Shown here piece by piece: positions 16,868 to 25,906 of a DNA stretch of 41,714 bases. The notes below the pieces were generated by a model. It saw only the letters and a program-made list of their open reading frames with translations, was not told the DNA's origin and searched no databases. Made by a program: the position numbers and the translations under genes. The stretch's first letter is position 1. The number at the start of each line of letters is the position of its first letter. This DNA comes from JBPOIS01 sp052034295 (GTDB taxonomy: Bacteria > Pseudomonadota > Gammaproteobacteria > Pseudomonadales > Moraxellaceae), in assembly GCA_052034295.1 (NCBI GenBank), contig JBPOIS010000019.1, positions 1 through 41,714 of the forward strand. The letters run 5' to 3'.

Positions 16868-17473
16868 TTACCGCTCCTTGTTCACGGAACCCGTAAACCG
16901 GGTCATGGTGGCCTCGCCTTCGGCCGAAATGCCGTCGCGCACCAGCACCTTCTTGATGGTGAGGAAAATGATTTTGATATCCAGCCATAGCGACTGGTTA
17001 TCCACATACCACACATCCAGTTTGAACTTGTCGTCCCAGCTGATGGCATTGCGACCATTCACCTGCGCCCAGCCCGTTACCCCGGGACGAGCTTCATGCC
17101 GACGCGCCTGCTCCGTCGAATACAGCGGCAGATACTCCATGAGCAGCGGACGCGGGCCAACAAGACTCATGTCACCTTTCAGCACATTCCACAACTCGGG
17201 CAACTCATCCAGACTGGTAGAGCGCAGAAAGCGCCCGAAGGGCGTGAGGCGCACATCGTCCGGCAACACATTGCCCTGCGCATCCACCGCATCGAGCATG
17301 GTGCGAAACTTGATCATCTCGAAAGGCTTGCCGTGCATGCCGGGGCGCACCTGGCGGAACAGGACCGGGGAGCCAAGATTCTTTCGCACCAAGTAAGCCA
17401 CGCCGAGCAGCACGGGCGACAACACCAGCAGCGCAGACCCAGCCGCCATTACGTCAAAGAGCCTCTTGAGCAT
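16868..17473 (-). CDS. Initiating sugar-1-phosphate transferase (PglC/ItrB-like)
   Basis: The 201-residue monotopic membrane enzyme should transfer the first sugar phosphate from its UDP donor to undecaprenyl phosphate, starting each repeat unit. It has one N-terminal re-entrant hydrophobic helix (about 9-29), the FEMIKFRTM motif, the Asp-Glu pair in STSLDELPELWNVL, the following KGDMSLVGPRP motif, and RPGVTGWAQVNGRN. Length matches the small PglC class, not the large WbaP/WcaJ class. The neighbouring QuiNAc4NAc pathway suggests that sugar as substrate, as for ItrB in Acinetobacter capsule loci. Confidence 0.93.
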   Translation of the reverse strand: MLKRLFDVMAAGSALLVLSPVLLGVAYLVRKNLGSPVLFRQVRPGMHGKPFEMIKFRTMLDAVDAQGNVLPDDVRLTPFGRFLRSTSLDELPELWNVLKGDMSLVGPRPLLMEYLPLYSTEQARRHEARPGVTGWAQVNGRNAISWDDKFKLDVWYVDNQSLWLDIKIIFLTIKKVLVRDGISAEGEATMTRFTGSVNKER

Positions 17474-17506
17474 GTCACATCACTAACCGGTGATTAAAAG
17501 AAAAAA

Positions 17507-18721
17507 TCAGATACGTTTAACCGACTCGAACACACGAACAAAGCGAGCAACGCCCACATCAATAGCCAATTCGCGCCTGTAAAATGCAGCACCACGCTGC
17601 CCCATACCAGCAAGTTCAGCAGGTGGAAGGGACGCAAGGCGCAACACGGCTTCAGCAATCTCACGGGAGTCTTCAGGCGTTACCACCTCGCCACACTCCG
17701 CCGCTCTCACCAGATCAGCTGCATCGCCTCTCACGGCCATCAGCAAGGGCTTTCCTACTGCCATGTAAGCCTGGGTCTTGGAAGGCACGGTAATGGCAAA
17801 CAGCGGATCATCCCGCAAATGCACCAACAAGACGTCTGCGCCATTCAATACATTGCCCACCTCATTCATGGGCATGCGTGGAAGAAAAACCACATTTGAC
17901 GGTGATTTTTGCTGGGCCAATGACTTAAGACGATCAACGTCAACACCACCACCCACAAATACAAACTGAACTGCCGGATTACGCGTGGCCACCAATGCAG
18001 CAGCATCGATCACGGCATCCAGTGCCTGTGCCTTACCCATGGTGCCTGCGAAAACTACATTAAAGCGGCCCTGCATTGCTGCAGGCGTTTGGTGTGATTG
18101 CGGGTTAGTCAGTGCAGCAGCATCGCACCAGTTGTAAATCACACTGACTTTTTCTTTCGCAACACCGCGCTCCAGCAATAACTGCTTGAAGCCAGGTGAC
18201 AACACTACCAATGCACTGGCGCGGCGATATACCCACTGGCAAATGCGCCCGATCAAGGAAAGCGCGCGCGGGTTATTCAGCATACCTGTGGCTTTAAGCG
18301 TATCGGGCCACATATCCTGAATGTCATACACCACGGGCGTGCGACGGAACCACCCGATCAAGGCGGCAGCCATGCCAACTGTTAAAGGCGGGTGGTAGGC
18401 ATAAATGACATCTGCCTTGCGTACAGCAAAGATGCCAAACAGGGACGAAGCGGCAGCAAAACTGATGTAATTGAGTGCCCGTCCAAGGCCCGATCCGTCG
18501 TGACTCGGGTAAAGCGGAACACGACAGACCTGCACCCCATCGATCAGCTCACGCTGCAACCACTTTATCCGGTACCCAGGGTACACATTACCCCCAGGGT
18601 AATTCGGAAAACCGGTAATCACCTGTACTTCGTGCCCCTGCTCTCGCAATGCACGAGCAAAGGCCAGCCCCTTGAAAGCCGGTTCAGGATCAAACCACTG
18701 GGTGAGTAACAGAATTTTCAA
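17507..18721 (-). CDS. WbuB-like family 4 glycosyltransferase (putative L-FucNAc transferase)
   Basis: The GT-B fold protein starts with KILLLTQWFDPEPAFKGLAF and has GFPNYPGG and YDIQDMWPDTLKATG in the first half. VVFAGTMGKAQALD begins the donor domain, and VPSKTQAYMAVGKPLLMAV is the GT4 acceptor/donor signature. These are features of WbuB, which adds L-FucNAc. The fnlABC genes lie directly upstream, so the donor fits. I chose the TTG start at 18721 because GGAAG lies five bases before it and MKILLLTQ is the family N-terminus. A GTG at 18733 is an alternative, overlapping fnlC by 16 bases. Confidence 0.85.
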   Translation of the reverse strand: MKILLLTQWFDPEPAFKGLAFARALREQGHEVQVITGFPNYPGGNVYPGYRIKWLQRELIDGVQVCRVPLYPSHDGSGLGRALNYISFAAASSLFGIFAVRKADVIYAYHPPLTVGMAAALIGWFRRTPVVYDIQDMWPDTLKATGMLNNPRALSLIGRICQWVYRRASALVVLSPGFKQLLLERGVAKEKVSVIYNWCDAAALTNPQSHQTPAAMQGRFNVVFAGTMGKAQALDAVIDAAALVATRNPAVQFVFVGGGVDVDRLKSLAQQKSPSNVVFLPRMPMNEVGNVLNGADVLLVHLRDDPLFAITVPSKTQAYMAVGKPLLMAVRGDAADLVRAAECGEVVTPEDSREIAEAVLRLASLPPAELAGMGQRGAAFYRRELAIDVGVARFVRVFESVKRI

Positions 18722-19848
18722 AACTGCTTCCACACCACACGTTTCACATAGTCGGTGTAGCTGTGAATGATGCGTACCACCTTCTCGCTCACATTGGGCA
18801 TGCTGTAATCCGCCACCAGGCGCAAGGTACGCTCATCGCCACGGGACTGGCCTTCCAGCACCTGCAGTGCCTGCAACACCCGCTCTTTTTCCAGGCCGGT
18901 CATCATCACAGCCGCCTCTTCCATACCTTCCGGGCGCTCGTGCACCTGGCGCAAATTAAGCGCCGGGAAGTTCATGATGGAGGACTCTTCATTGATGGTG
19001 CCGCTATCCGACAATACCGCCTTGGCCGACAGTTGCAGCTTGTTGTAATCCGTAAACCCCAGTGGTTTCAGCAACTGCACCAGCGGGTTAAACGTCACTT
19101 TCAGTGCATCCACGCGCTTCTGGGTGCGCGGATGCGTGGAGACGATCACCGGATAACCAAAGTTTTCCGCCACGGCATTCAGGGTGTCCACCAGCGCCAG
19201 AAAGTTCTTGTCCGAGTCCACGTTTTCTTCACGGTGGGCGCTGACCACAAAGAACTTGCCCGCCTGCAGGCCAAGTCGGCTCAACACATCGGACTGCTCA
19301 ATCCCTTCACGGTAGTGATTAAGCACCTCGAACATCGGGCTACCGGTCTTGATCACCATGTCCGGCGGCAAGCCCTCGCGCAGCAGGTAGTCACGCGCAA
19401 TGGTGCTGTAGGTCAGGTTGATGTCGGCGGTGTGGTCCACAATGCGACGGTTGATTTCCTCAGGCACCCGCATGTCAAAGCAGCGGTTACCGGCCTCCAT
19501 ATGAAAAGTAGGAATCTTGCGACGCTTGGCCGGGATGACTGCCATGCAACTGTTGGTATCGCCCAGCACCAGCAAGGCCTCTGGCTGTACCTCGGCCAGC
19601 ACCTTGTCCACCGCGATGATCACGTTGCCAATGGTTTCGGCCCCGGTCGCACTGGCGGCATTCAGAAAGTGATCCGGCTTGCGAATACCCAGATCGTCAA
19701 AGAAAATCTGGTTCAGCTCGTAATCATAGTTCTGGCCGGTATGGATCAGGATGTGATCGCAGTACTGGTCCAGCGCTGCCATTACGCGCGACAGCCGGAT
19801 GATTTCCGGCCGTGTGCCAACCACTGTGGCCACTCGCATTTTCTTCAT
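18718..19848 (-). CDS. fnlC: UDP-N-acetyl-L-fucosamine synthase / 2-epimerase (FnlC/WbjD)
   Basis: The 376-residue protein is of the WecB-like non-hydrolysing UDP-GlcNAc 2-epimerase family and performs the last step to UDP-L-FucNAc. Visible motifs are VATVVGTRPEIIRLS, IHTGQNYDYELNQIFFDDL, LLVLGDTNSC, HMEAGNRCFDMRVPEEINRR, VVSAHREENVD and LSDSGTINEESS. The last resembles the SDSGGxQEE motif of WecB with the variant TIN typical of the FnlC/WbjD branch. ATG 19848 is 16 bases after the fnlB stop. The 3' end overlaps the next gene. Confidence 0.93.
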   Translation of the reverse strand: MKKMRVATVVGTRPEIIRLSRVMAALDQYCDHILIHTGQNYDYELNQIFFDDLGIRKPDHFLNAASATGAETIGNVIIAVDKVLAEVQPEALLVLGDTNSCMAVIPAKRRKIPTFHMEAGNRCFDMRVPEEINRRIVDHTADINLTYSTIARDYLLREGLPPDMVIKTGSPMFEVLNHYREGIEQSDVLSRLGLQAGKFFVVSAHREENVDSDKNFLALVDTLNAVAENFGYPVIVSTHPRTQKRVDALKVTFNPLVQLLKPLGFTDYNKLQLSAKAVLSDSGTINEESSIMNFPALNLRQVHERPEGMEEAAVMMTGLEKERVLQALQVLEGQSRGDERTLRLVADYSMPNVSEKVVRIIHSYTDYVKRVVWKQF

Positions 19849-19863
19849 GTGTGCTTGTCTCAA

Positions 19864-20982
19864 TCAGGGTGCCGTGCCGACCGGCCGGGCATAGGTATCC
19901 GGGTGCTCGCGGTCAAATATCTCGTTTGCCCAGAGCATTACAATCATTTCGTCATCACCGACGTTGGTGATGTCATGCGTCCAGCCCGGCACTGTTTCCA
20001 CCACCTGTGGGGTTTCACCTGTGGTGAACAACTCGTGGAACTCCCCGGACACAATGTGGCGGAAGCGGAAGCAGGCCTTGCCCTTGATGACCAGGAACTT
20101 CTCGGTCTTGGAGTGATGATAGTGGCCCCCACGGGTAATGCCGGGATGCGCTGTAAAGAAAGAAAACTGCCCCGAATCACGGGTTTTCAGCATTTCCACA
20201 AACACGCCCCGGGGGTCGCCGTACTTCGGCACTTCATAGGCAAAGCGCTCCGGCGGCAGGTAGCTGACATAGGTGGAATACAGGGCACGGGTAAGCCCTG
20301 TCCCTACAGGCTCAGTAACCAGGGTGCTGCGACTCTCACGGAAGGTGCGCAACAGGTCGGCCAACTCGCCAACCGAAATGGCATACTGCGGCTCTACCTG
20401 AACAAAGGGGGTACCCGCCACACGGCCTTCCATGACCGCCACAAAGCTGGCCACCACATCATCGATATAAACAAGACTGATGCGGGCCGCCGGATCGTTG
20501 ATCTGAATGGGCAGGTCTCGCGCAATATTGTGGCAAAACGTGGCTACGGCAGAGTTGTAATTGGGCTTGGCCCACTTGCCAAACACGTTGGGCAGGCGGA
20601 ACAGGTGCACTGGGTTGCCCTGTTCGGCTGCCAAGCGAATCAGCGCCTCCTCGGCGCCACGCTTGCTGGCCCCATAGGGGTTGGCCAGATCCGCCTGAAT
20701 GGAGGACGTGTATATTATGGGAATCGTGCGGCCGCTGGCCTCGATGGCCTCACACAGCGCCTGAGTCAGGTCGACATTGCCGGTGGTGAACTCGGACGGG
20801 TCTTGCGGCCGGTTGATGCCCGCCAGGTGAAAAACAAAGTCCACATCCTGCAGCAAGGCCGGCAAGTCGCCAGCGCTGTTATCCCGTGTAAAGCACACCA
20901 CTTCGTCCGACTTGCGCTCGGCAAAGTGCGCCACCAGATTGCGCCCGACAAAGCCGTTCGCACCGGTAATCAATACCTTCAT
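19864..20982 (-). CDS. fnlB: UDP-L-FucNAc pathway 3-epimerase/4-reductase (FnlB/WbjC/CapF)
   Basis: The 372-residue bifunctional enzyme has an N-terminal extended SDR domain (MKVLITGANGFVGRNL, then YGASKRGAEEAL with the catalytic YxxxK). A C-terminal cupin domain (about 245-372) has the metal-site motif HYHHSKTEKFLVIKG and a later WTHDITNVGDDE. This two-domain build is that of CapF of Staphylococcus and WbjC of Pseudomonas. It makes UDP-2-acetamido-2,6-dideoxy-L-talose, the substrate of FnlC. It lies 22 bases after fnlA. Confidence 0.93.
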   Translation of the reverse strand: MKVLITGANGFVGRNLVAHFAERKSDEVVCFTRDNSAGDLPALLQDVDFVFHLAGINRPQDPSEFTTGNVDLTQALCEAIEASGRTIPIIYTSSIQADLANPYGASKRGAEEALIRLAAEQGNPVHLFRLPNVFGKWAKPNYNSAVATFCHNIARDLPIQINDPAARISLVYIDDVVASFVAVMEGRVAGTPFVQVEPQYAISVGELADLLRTFRESRSTLVTEPVGTGLTRALYSTYVSYLPPERFAYEVPKYGDPRGVFVEMLKTRDSGQFSFFTAHPGITRGGHYHHSKTEKFLVIKGKACFRFRHIVSGEFHELFTTGETPQVVETVPGWTHDITNVGDDEMIVMLWANEIFDREHPDTYARPVGTAP

Positions 20983-21004
20983 GAACTATCCCCTGCGCCG
21001 CACG

Positions 21005-22042
21005 TTATTCTTCGGGCGTGGCGTACTCGCCACGCTGAAGGGCACGAATGAAGTCCAGCTTAAGCAACAGTTGTTGCATGCCGGCGACATCCAGGCGCTG
21101 GGTGTTGTGGGAATTGTAGTCTTCGCTACGGGAGATCCTTTCCTCGCCCTGCTCCACAAACTTGGCATAGTTCAGGTCGCGCAAGTCTGGCGGCACCCGG
21201 AAGTATTCCCCCCGGTCTTCGGCGCAGGCCATTTCTTCGCGGCTGAGCAGCGCCTCAAAGGCCTTCTCACCATGGCGCGTGCCGATCACCTGAATGGGAT
21301 GATCGGGCTTGCCCAGCATACTGGTGAGCGCCTTGGCCAGCGTTTCCACCGTCGCAGCAGGCGCCTTCTGCACAAACATGTCGCCATTGTTGCCATGCTC
21401 AAAGGCATAGAGCACCAGATCCACCGCATCTGCCAGGGTCATCATGAAACGGGTCATGTCGGGATCGGTAATGGTCAGTGGCTTACCTGCCCGCATCTGG
21501 TCAATGAACAGAGGAATGACCGATCCGCGAGATGCCATGACGTTGCCATAGCGCGTGCCGCAGATCACGGTACTGGTACCTTCCAGGTTACGCGACTTGG
21601 CCACCATCACCTTTTCCATCATGGCCTTGGAGATCCCCATGGCATTGATGGGATAGACCGCCTTGTCGGTGCTCAGGCACACCACGCGCTTCACACCGTT
21701 CTGGATGGCCGCTTCCAGCACATTCTCGGTCCCCAGGATATTGGTCTTGACCGCTTCCATGGGGTGAAACTCACAGGACGGCACCTGCTTGAGCGCTGCC
21801 GCATGGAAGATGTAGTCCACGCCACGGGTGGCATTGAGCACACTCTGGTAGTCACGAACATCACCAATGTAGAACTTGAGTTTCGGACTGACATAGCGCT
21901 TGCGCATGTCATCCTGCTTCTTCTCGTCACGGCTGAAGATGCGAATTTCAGCAATATCCGTGTCAAGAAAGCGTTTAAGAACCGCATTACCGAATGAGCC
22001 GGTACCACCTGTAATGAGCAACGTCTTTCCAACGAAATTCAT
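21005..22042 (-). CDS. fnlA: UDP-GlcNAc 4,6-dehydratase/5-epimerase (FnlA/WbjB/CapE)
   Basis: The 345-residue SDR protein starts the UDP-L-FucNAc pathway. Motifs are TLLITGGTGSFGNAV (7-21), DVRDYQSV, HAAALKQVPSCEFHPMEAV, and the active-site STDKAVYPINAMGISKAMME with Met in place of Tyr as in CapE. TRYGNVMASRGSVIPLF and MTRFMMTL follow. Its ATG overlaps the upstream glycosyltransferase stop (ATGA). A diverged fragment of a second fnlA start is fused to another gene 1.4 kb upstream. Confidence 0.94.
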   Translation of the reverse strand: MNFVGKTLLITGGTGSFGNAVLKRFLDTDIAEIRIFSRDEKKQDDMRKRYVSPKLKFYIGDVRDYQSVLNATRGVDYIFHAAALKQVPSCEFHPMEAVKTNILGTENVLEAAIQNGVKRVVCLSTDKAVYPINAMGISKAMMEKVMVAKSRNLEGTSTVICGTRYGNVMASRGSVIPLFIDQMRAGKPLTITDPDMTRFMMTLADAVDLVLYAFEHGNNGDMFVQKAPAATVETLAKALTSMLGKPDHPIQVIGTRHGEKAFEALLSREEMACAEDRGEYFRVPPDLRDLNYAKFVEQGEERISRSEDYNSHNTQRLDVAGMQQLLLKLDFIRALQRGEYATPEE

Positions 22043-23211
22043 TTCACTGACTCCATGTTATCAATGCATTCAAAGAGGCGTTTACTATCATCCACAGCAG
22101 TCATCACCAAATTAAGGTCGTGGTATGACCTAATAACCTCCATTTTCTTTAATAATCTGTATTCGGCACCAGGAATCTGAAACCCTTTGATCACATTGGC
22201 ATACTCATCGAAAGCATCGAGAGACAAATCCCAACCCAATCCTTTTGCTGTCAAGTCACGCCATGGGGTCCGGTCACTAGTTAAAACCGGAGTCCCTACG
22301 CTTAAAGACTCAGCAATTACGTGGCAGAAGTTTTCGCCCCTACTAGGCAGAAAGAGCAAATCGTACTTGCTCAACACATTCAATACATCATTCTGATGTA
22401 CCAAACCCTGATATTTCACTTGAATGTTGCTCGGCAGCACAGAAATCAACTCTAAACAGGAAGACCAGTACAGCTGATCCTCGACTGGACCGTAAATATC
22501 AAAGGTCACCTGGCGCTCAATTTTGTAAAGAATCGACAAGGCAAACTCAAGATTCTTCATCGGTGAAATTCTGGAGAGAAATACGATTTTAATTGTCGCT
22601 CGATCCTCGCATGGAGCGGCCGCAACCACCTGCGGGCTAACGGCAGGTAAATCCATGGCGATCAAAACATTCGCAGCGCACGAAAAGTTACTGAGAATAT
22701 CGTTCTTCTCAAACTGAGTAGATGCATGAAAGTTTACATTGCGATAAAGACCCACAATCTTTGACAGCAAAATATAAATATTCTTCTTAACCGCCTTTAA
22801 ATCCAATGCTGCATCAGCGAACTCGCCACGTGGTGCAACAATGATTTTGCTTGCCCCTACACGCATCAAGCGCAAGTAACACAATATGCGTATACTGAAT
22901 CTAAAGTCAAAAAAACTATTCAAGTAAAAATAGTCAGGCCTCACTTGTTCGACGACTTTTTTAAAGCCGGAAAAACTCAGTCCTTTTTTTAAGTACAGAA
23001 CTCTTGCATTGGCCACATCAACCCATTCACCATCATTCACCACTTCTGGATAAGGAGAGTCATCACCTAGATCGCGATCACTAGTAACGATGTAAAATTG
23101 AACATCATCAACCAAATGAGCAACCATATTTGCCATCGACCGAACAGGCCCCCCACTTTTAAAGCCGGGCAGATAATATCCGATGCAAACCAATACTTTT
23201 CTCTTAGACAT
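22039..23211 (-). CDS. Family 4-like glycosyltransferase (paralogue 1)
   Basis: The 390-residue GT-B protein shows GYYLPGFKSGGPVRSMANMV near the N-terminus, YLNSFFDFRFSI, IVAPRGEF, then the donor domain with IVFLSRISPMKNLEFAL, FDIYGPVED and LLFLPSRGENFCHVIAESLS. The last is the GT4 E-x7-E-type motif with both glutamates. It is clearly related to the gene at 23532-24746, which shares nearly every motif; the two flank a chimeric remnant. It would add one sugar of the repeat unit on the cytoplasmic side of the membrane; donor and linkage are unknown. The region is AT-rich compared with fnlABC. Confidence 0.85.
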   Translation of the reverse strand: MSKRKVLVCIGYYLPGFKSGGPVRSMANMVAHLVDDVQFYIVTSDRDLGDDSPYPEVVNDGEWVDVANARVLYLKKGLSFSGFKKVVEQVRPDYFYLNSFFDFRFSIRILCYLRLMRVGASKIIVAPRGEFADAALDLKAVKKNIYILLSKIVGLYRNVNFHASTQFEKNDILSNFSCAANVLIAMDLPAVSPQVVAAAPCEDRATIKIVFLSRISPMKNLEFALSILYKIERQVTFDIYGPVEDQLYWSSCLELISVLPSNIQVKYQGLVHQNDVLNVLSKYDLLFLPSRGENFCHVIAESLSVGTPVLTSDRTPWRDLTAKGLGWDLSLDAFDEYANVIKGFQIPGAEYRLLKKMEVIRSYHDLNLVMTAVDDSKRLFECIDNMESVK

Positions 23212-23518
23212 ACATACAGTTACTCAAAAAAAGTGGCAATTTACGACGAAATTCATTATCCAACCTGTTTAGCTCGCCAGCACAATCAACATCCTCGTCA
23301 ATATTCACGCTCATGATCGACTTCGCAATTTCTTCAGGGCTGTCTGAATAGTAATAACTGACTAAATGATCGATTTCCGATCTAGTAACACAATCAATAT
23401 GGGGCGATACGACTTTAATCCCATATGCGAGATAGGTAAGAATTTTGCTCGGAAAAGAGACTGCATTGCCAAAAGAACCTGTTCCATCCGTAATAAGCAA
23501 AGTAGTACCATCAAACAT
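23204..23518 (-). pseudogene. Chimeric remnant: fnlA 5' end fused to a glycosyltransferase 3' end
   Basis: The 104-codon frame begins with TTLLITDGTGSFGNAV (about residues 5-20), matching FnlA residues 6-21 (15 of the 17 residues from G4 identical), with a Gly-to-Asp change in the NAD-binding glycine motif. After codon 20 it switches to FPSKILTYLAYGIKVVS and YYYSDSPEEIAKSI, which look like the last ~84 residues of a GT4-type glycosyltransferase. Neither part can be a working enzyme. The nucleotides differ from the intact fnlA at many silent sites, so the donor was a different fnlA allele. A good ribosome binding site (GGGAAGG) remains, and the 3' end overlaps the next gene by eight bases. Confidence 0.75.
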
Positions 23519-23531
23519 TTATCGCCTTCCC

Positions 23532-24746
23532 TCAGCGCCTAGCTGTAATAATCGAACCATTAACCGCACAAATAAACAAGTCCCTATTTGCCGCCAAAGT
23601 TACATCATCAGCAGCTTTCTTTGTTGCGAAATCCGCGCAAGCCAACTTAATTTCTTGGCGCTCCTTTCGACTAATTTGAGCAAACCTATCGATTGCAGCC
23701 ACAAACTCCTTCATCGCATCCAATGAGATATCCCAACCAATATTCTTCTCAGCAAGCCCGCGCCAAGGCGTTCTATCGCTTACCAAAATAGGAACGCCAG
23801 CAGAGAGCGACTCCATAAATACATGACCAAAATTTTCCCCTTTGCTGGGAACAAAAAACAGATCATGTGCAGCAATTGTCTGTCGGACCTTGGAATGCTC
23901 AATTAAACCTAGATATGAAACTTGCACATGCGGAGGCAGTTTTCCGATTAGATCACTACATTCATTCCAATACGGCATCGACTCTTTTGGCCCAAAAATA
24001 TTGAATTGCACGTTGACTTTGACTTGCGCTAGCACCTCCACCTCCAGTGCAAACGCCAAATTTTTTATTGGCACAATGCGTGATAAGAAGCATATTCTTA
24101 AGGTCGAATCCTTAAGATACTCCCCGCGCTCATCATCAGCATATAGCTCAACGATTGGAAAAGCAGCTGTCGGCGAAGCGATATTTTCTGCGACACGAAT
24201 ATCATCGTATCCAAACCTTTGCACCACTCTCTCAACATCAACGCGCTCATAGTCACTCGAAGCCTGCCAAATAACACGCCTGAATAAGCCTATATACATT
24301 GCCATATAAAGGTAAGGCAGCTTCTTCCATTTCTTTATAGCAAGCGCACTTTTAGAAAATTCACCACGAGGTGCCAAAATCACAGGCTTTGGTGGAAAAA
24401 GTCCAAGCCAACTCACCAACAGAGGCATCAAGGAAAATTTCACATTAAAAAAACTATTTAGATACAGGACATCATGAGGCGTTTCAGAAAGAAGATCTGC
24501 TATGCGCTGCAGCGAAATATATTCAGGAGATGCATAAAATACTTCTGCCTTACCAACCGTATTCCATGAATCGACATCAATATTAGAGTATGGCAACTTA
24601 TTATTCAGATCCCTATCTGATGTAACAATGCGAAAATCAAATTCATCACCCAAAGCTTCAACTAAATTAGATATAGTTCGAATTGGTCCGCCACCTTCAA
24701 GCCCAGGCAAATAGCAACCACTAAATATCAAGACTACAGGCTTCAT
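23532..24746 (-). CDS. Family 4-like glycosyltransferase (paralogue 2)
   Basis: The 404-residue protein has GCYLPGLEGGGPIRTISNLV, VTSDRDLNNKLPYS, YLNSFFNVKFSL and ILAPRGEFSKSAL in the acceptor half. ICFLSRIVPIKNLAFAL, FNIFGPKESMPYW and FFVPSKGENFGHVFMESLSA lie in the donor half. It is a paralogue of the gene at 22039-23211, sharing these motifs in order. Its start overlaps the next upstream gene by four bases (ATGA). Donor and acceptor are unknown. Base composition is AT-rich, like the wzx/wzy neighbours. Confidence 0.85.
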   Translation of the reverse strand: MKPVVLIFSGCYLPGLEGGGPIRTISNLVEALGDEFDFRIVTSDRDLNNKLPYSNIDVDSWNTVGKAEVFYASPEYISLQRIADLLSETPHDVLYLNSFFNVKFSLMPLLVSWLGLFPPKPVILAPRGEFSKSALAIKKWKKLPYLYMAMYIGLFRRVIWQASSDYERVDVERVVQRFGYDDIRVAENIASPTAAFPIVELYADDERGEYLKDSTLRICFLSRIVPIKNLAFALEVEVLAQVKVNVQFNIFGPKESMPYWNECSDLIGKLPPHVQVSYLGLIEHSKVRQTIAAHDLFFVPSKGENFGHVFMESLSAGVPILVSDRTPWRGLAEKNIGWDISLDAMKEFVAAIDRFAQISRKERQEIKLACADFATKKAADDVTLAANRDLFICAVNGSIITARR

Positions 24747-25891
24747 TTTGTGTCCAATGAGTTTGACGATAAATCAAAAAATCGCTTTACTACAACGCCT
24801 AGCGCCGAACTCCATGAGCCCTCCTCCAAGACAGCTTGGCGGCGCAGCAGTGACTCTGCCATGACTTCGTCGTTGCTGAGTCTTAACAACTGTTCGACAC
24901 CATCCAAGTCATTAACCAGCCCTCTTTTTCCAAGCATAAAGCTCGGAATATTCATAAAATTGTTAACAATCAACAAGCCTGGGCAACAGCAAGCATTAAA
25001 AAACTTAGACGGAAAAAAATACTCCTCCTCCAATCCTTCGCTGTACCTTAAGCAAAAATTGAACTTTGCTGATCTTTGCCATTTTGAAACATCTTCGTGC
25101 GGGATGAACCCGTGATATTTTATGTGAGGATTTAGACGGGAATAATGTGACACCATATCAGCGAGGCGGCCTCGCCCAAATACGTGCAGGTCAACTTCAA
25201 CTTTGCGATCAACCCATAACTGCACAATTCTGTCAATACCGTTATGAGATTCTAGTGCACCTGCAAAAACAGCATAATCCCCCAAGGGTTCATTGCACTG
25301 CAACAGCTCGTATCCTTGGCCAGTTATCCCCCCCTTAAAAATATGAAATTGCCCATCCTTCAATTGAAGCTCTTCAGCCATTCTTCGACTAATTGGCATA
25401 ACAAAATCAAAAAAGCCAACTAGCATGTTCGCGAATTTATCGTATATCCTAGCGGCAAGAGAAAACTGGTGCCCTATACGTATATCCTGCAAAATCAGGC
25501 AGGATCTAATTCGCAAAAACATCGCAGCCACTAATATAGCTGCATTTTCAAAAAGATAACTGTTGTATTGCATTACCAATGCCGGTCTAAGCCGAAAGCA
25601 CTCCAACAATATGGCCGCCGCATAGCAAATATTTTTTATAATCGGCAGATTAATATATGACACAAATCTACCGTTATCAGACCCACTCCCTCTGATATAA
25701 AGCGAGCCAGCTGGCCATATCCGCTGGGGCTCCATCGACAAAAAGCGAAGTTGCTCTTTAGGCAAGAGATGAGATGCCTCTTTAATTATTTGATTTTGAA
25801 CAACATCTCCAGCTGCTGATGCAAACGGATTTCTATGAGCGCCAGATCTTGAAAAATGCCCAATAAAAAGCACAGAATTTTCGCCTCGCAT
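24743..25891 (-). CDS. Putative GT-B glycosyltransferase
   Basis: The 382-residue protein starts MRGENSVLFIGHFSRSGAHR. It has a hydrophobic segment around 85-130 (CYAAAILLECF, ENAAILVAAMFLRIR) and a later donor-domain-like half with YAVFAGALESHNGIDRIVQL, DLHVFGRGRLADMVS, IKYHGFIPHEDVSKWQ and FPSKFFNACCCPGLLIV. The pattern suits a family 4-type transferase, but the N-terminal half is not familiar and the usual E-x7-E motif is poor (GLEEEYFFPSKFF). It sits between wzx and two other transferases, so it probably adds one repeat-unit sugar. Confidence 0.7.
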   Translation of the reverse strand: MRGENSVLFIGHFSRSGAHRNPFASAAGDVVQNQIIKEASHLLPKEQLRFLSMEPQRIWPAGSLYIRGSGSDNGRFVSYINLPIIKNICYAAAILLECFRLRPALVMQYNSYLFENAAILVAAMFLRIRSCLILQDIRIGHQFSLAARIYDKFANMLVGFFDFVMPISRRMAEELQLKDGQFHIFKGGITGQGYELLQCNEPLGDYAVFAGALESHNGIDRIVQLWVDRKVEVDLHVFGRGRLADMVSHYSRLNPHIKYHGFIPHEDVSKWQRSAKFNFCLRYSEGLEEEYFFPSKFFNACCCPGLLIVNNFMNIPSFMLGKRGLVNDLDGVEQLLRLSNDEVMAESLLRRQAVLEEGSWSSALGVVVKRFFDLSSNSLDTK

Positions 25892-25906
25892 AACGATCCT
25901 ACTCCT

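Noticed and set aside
18763..21051. Plus-strand open frame of 762 codons
   Set aside because: It is the antisense shadow of fnlC and fnlB, both with full family motifs. Its residues are His/Gln-rich without any domain, as usual for shadows in GC-rich DNA.
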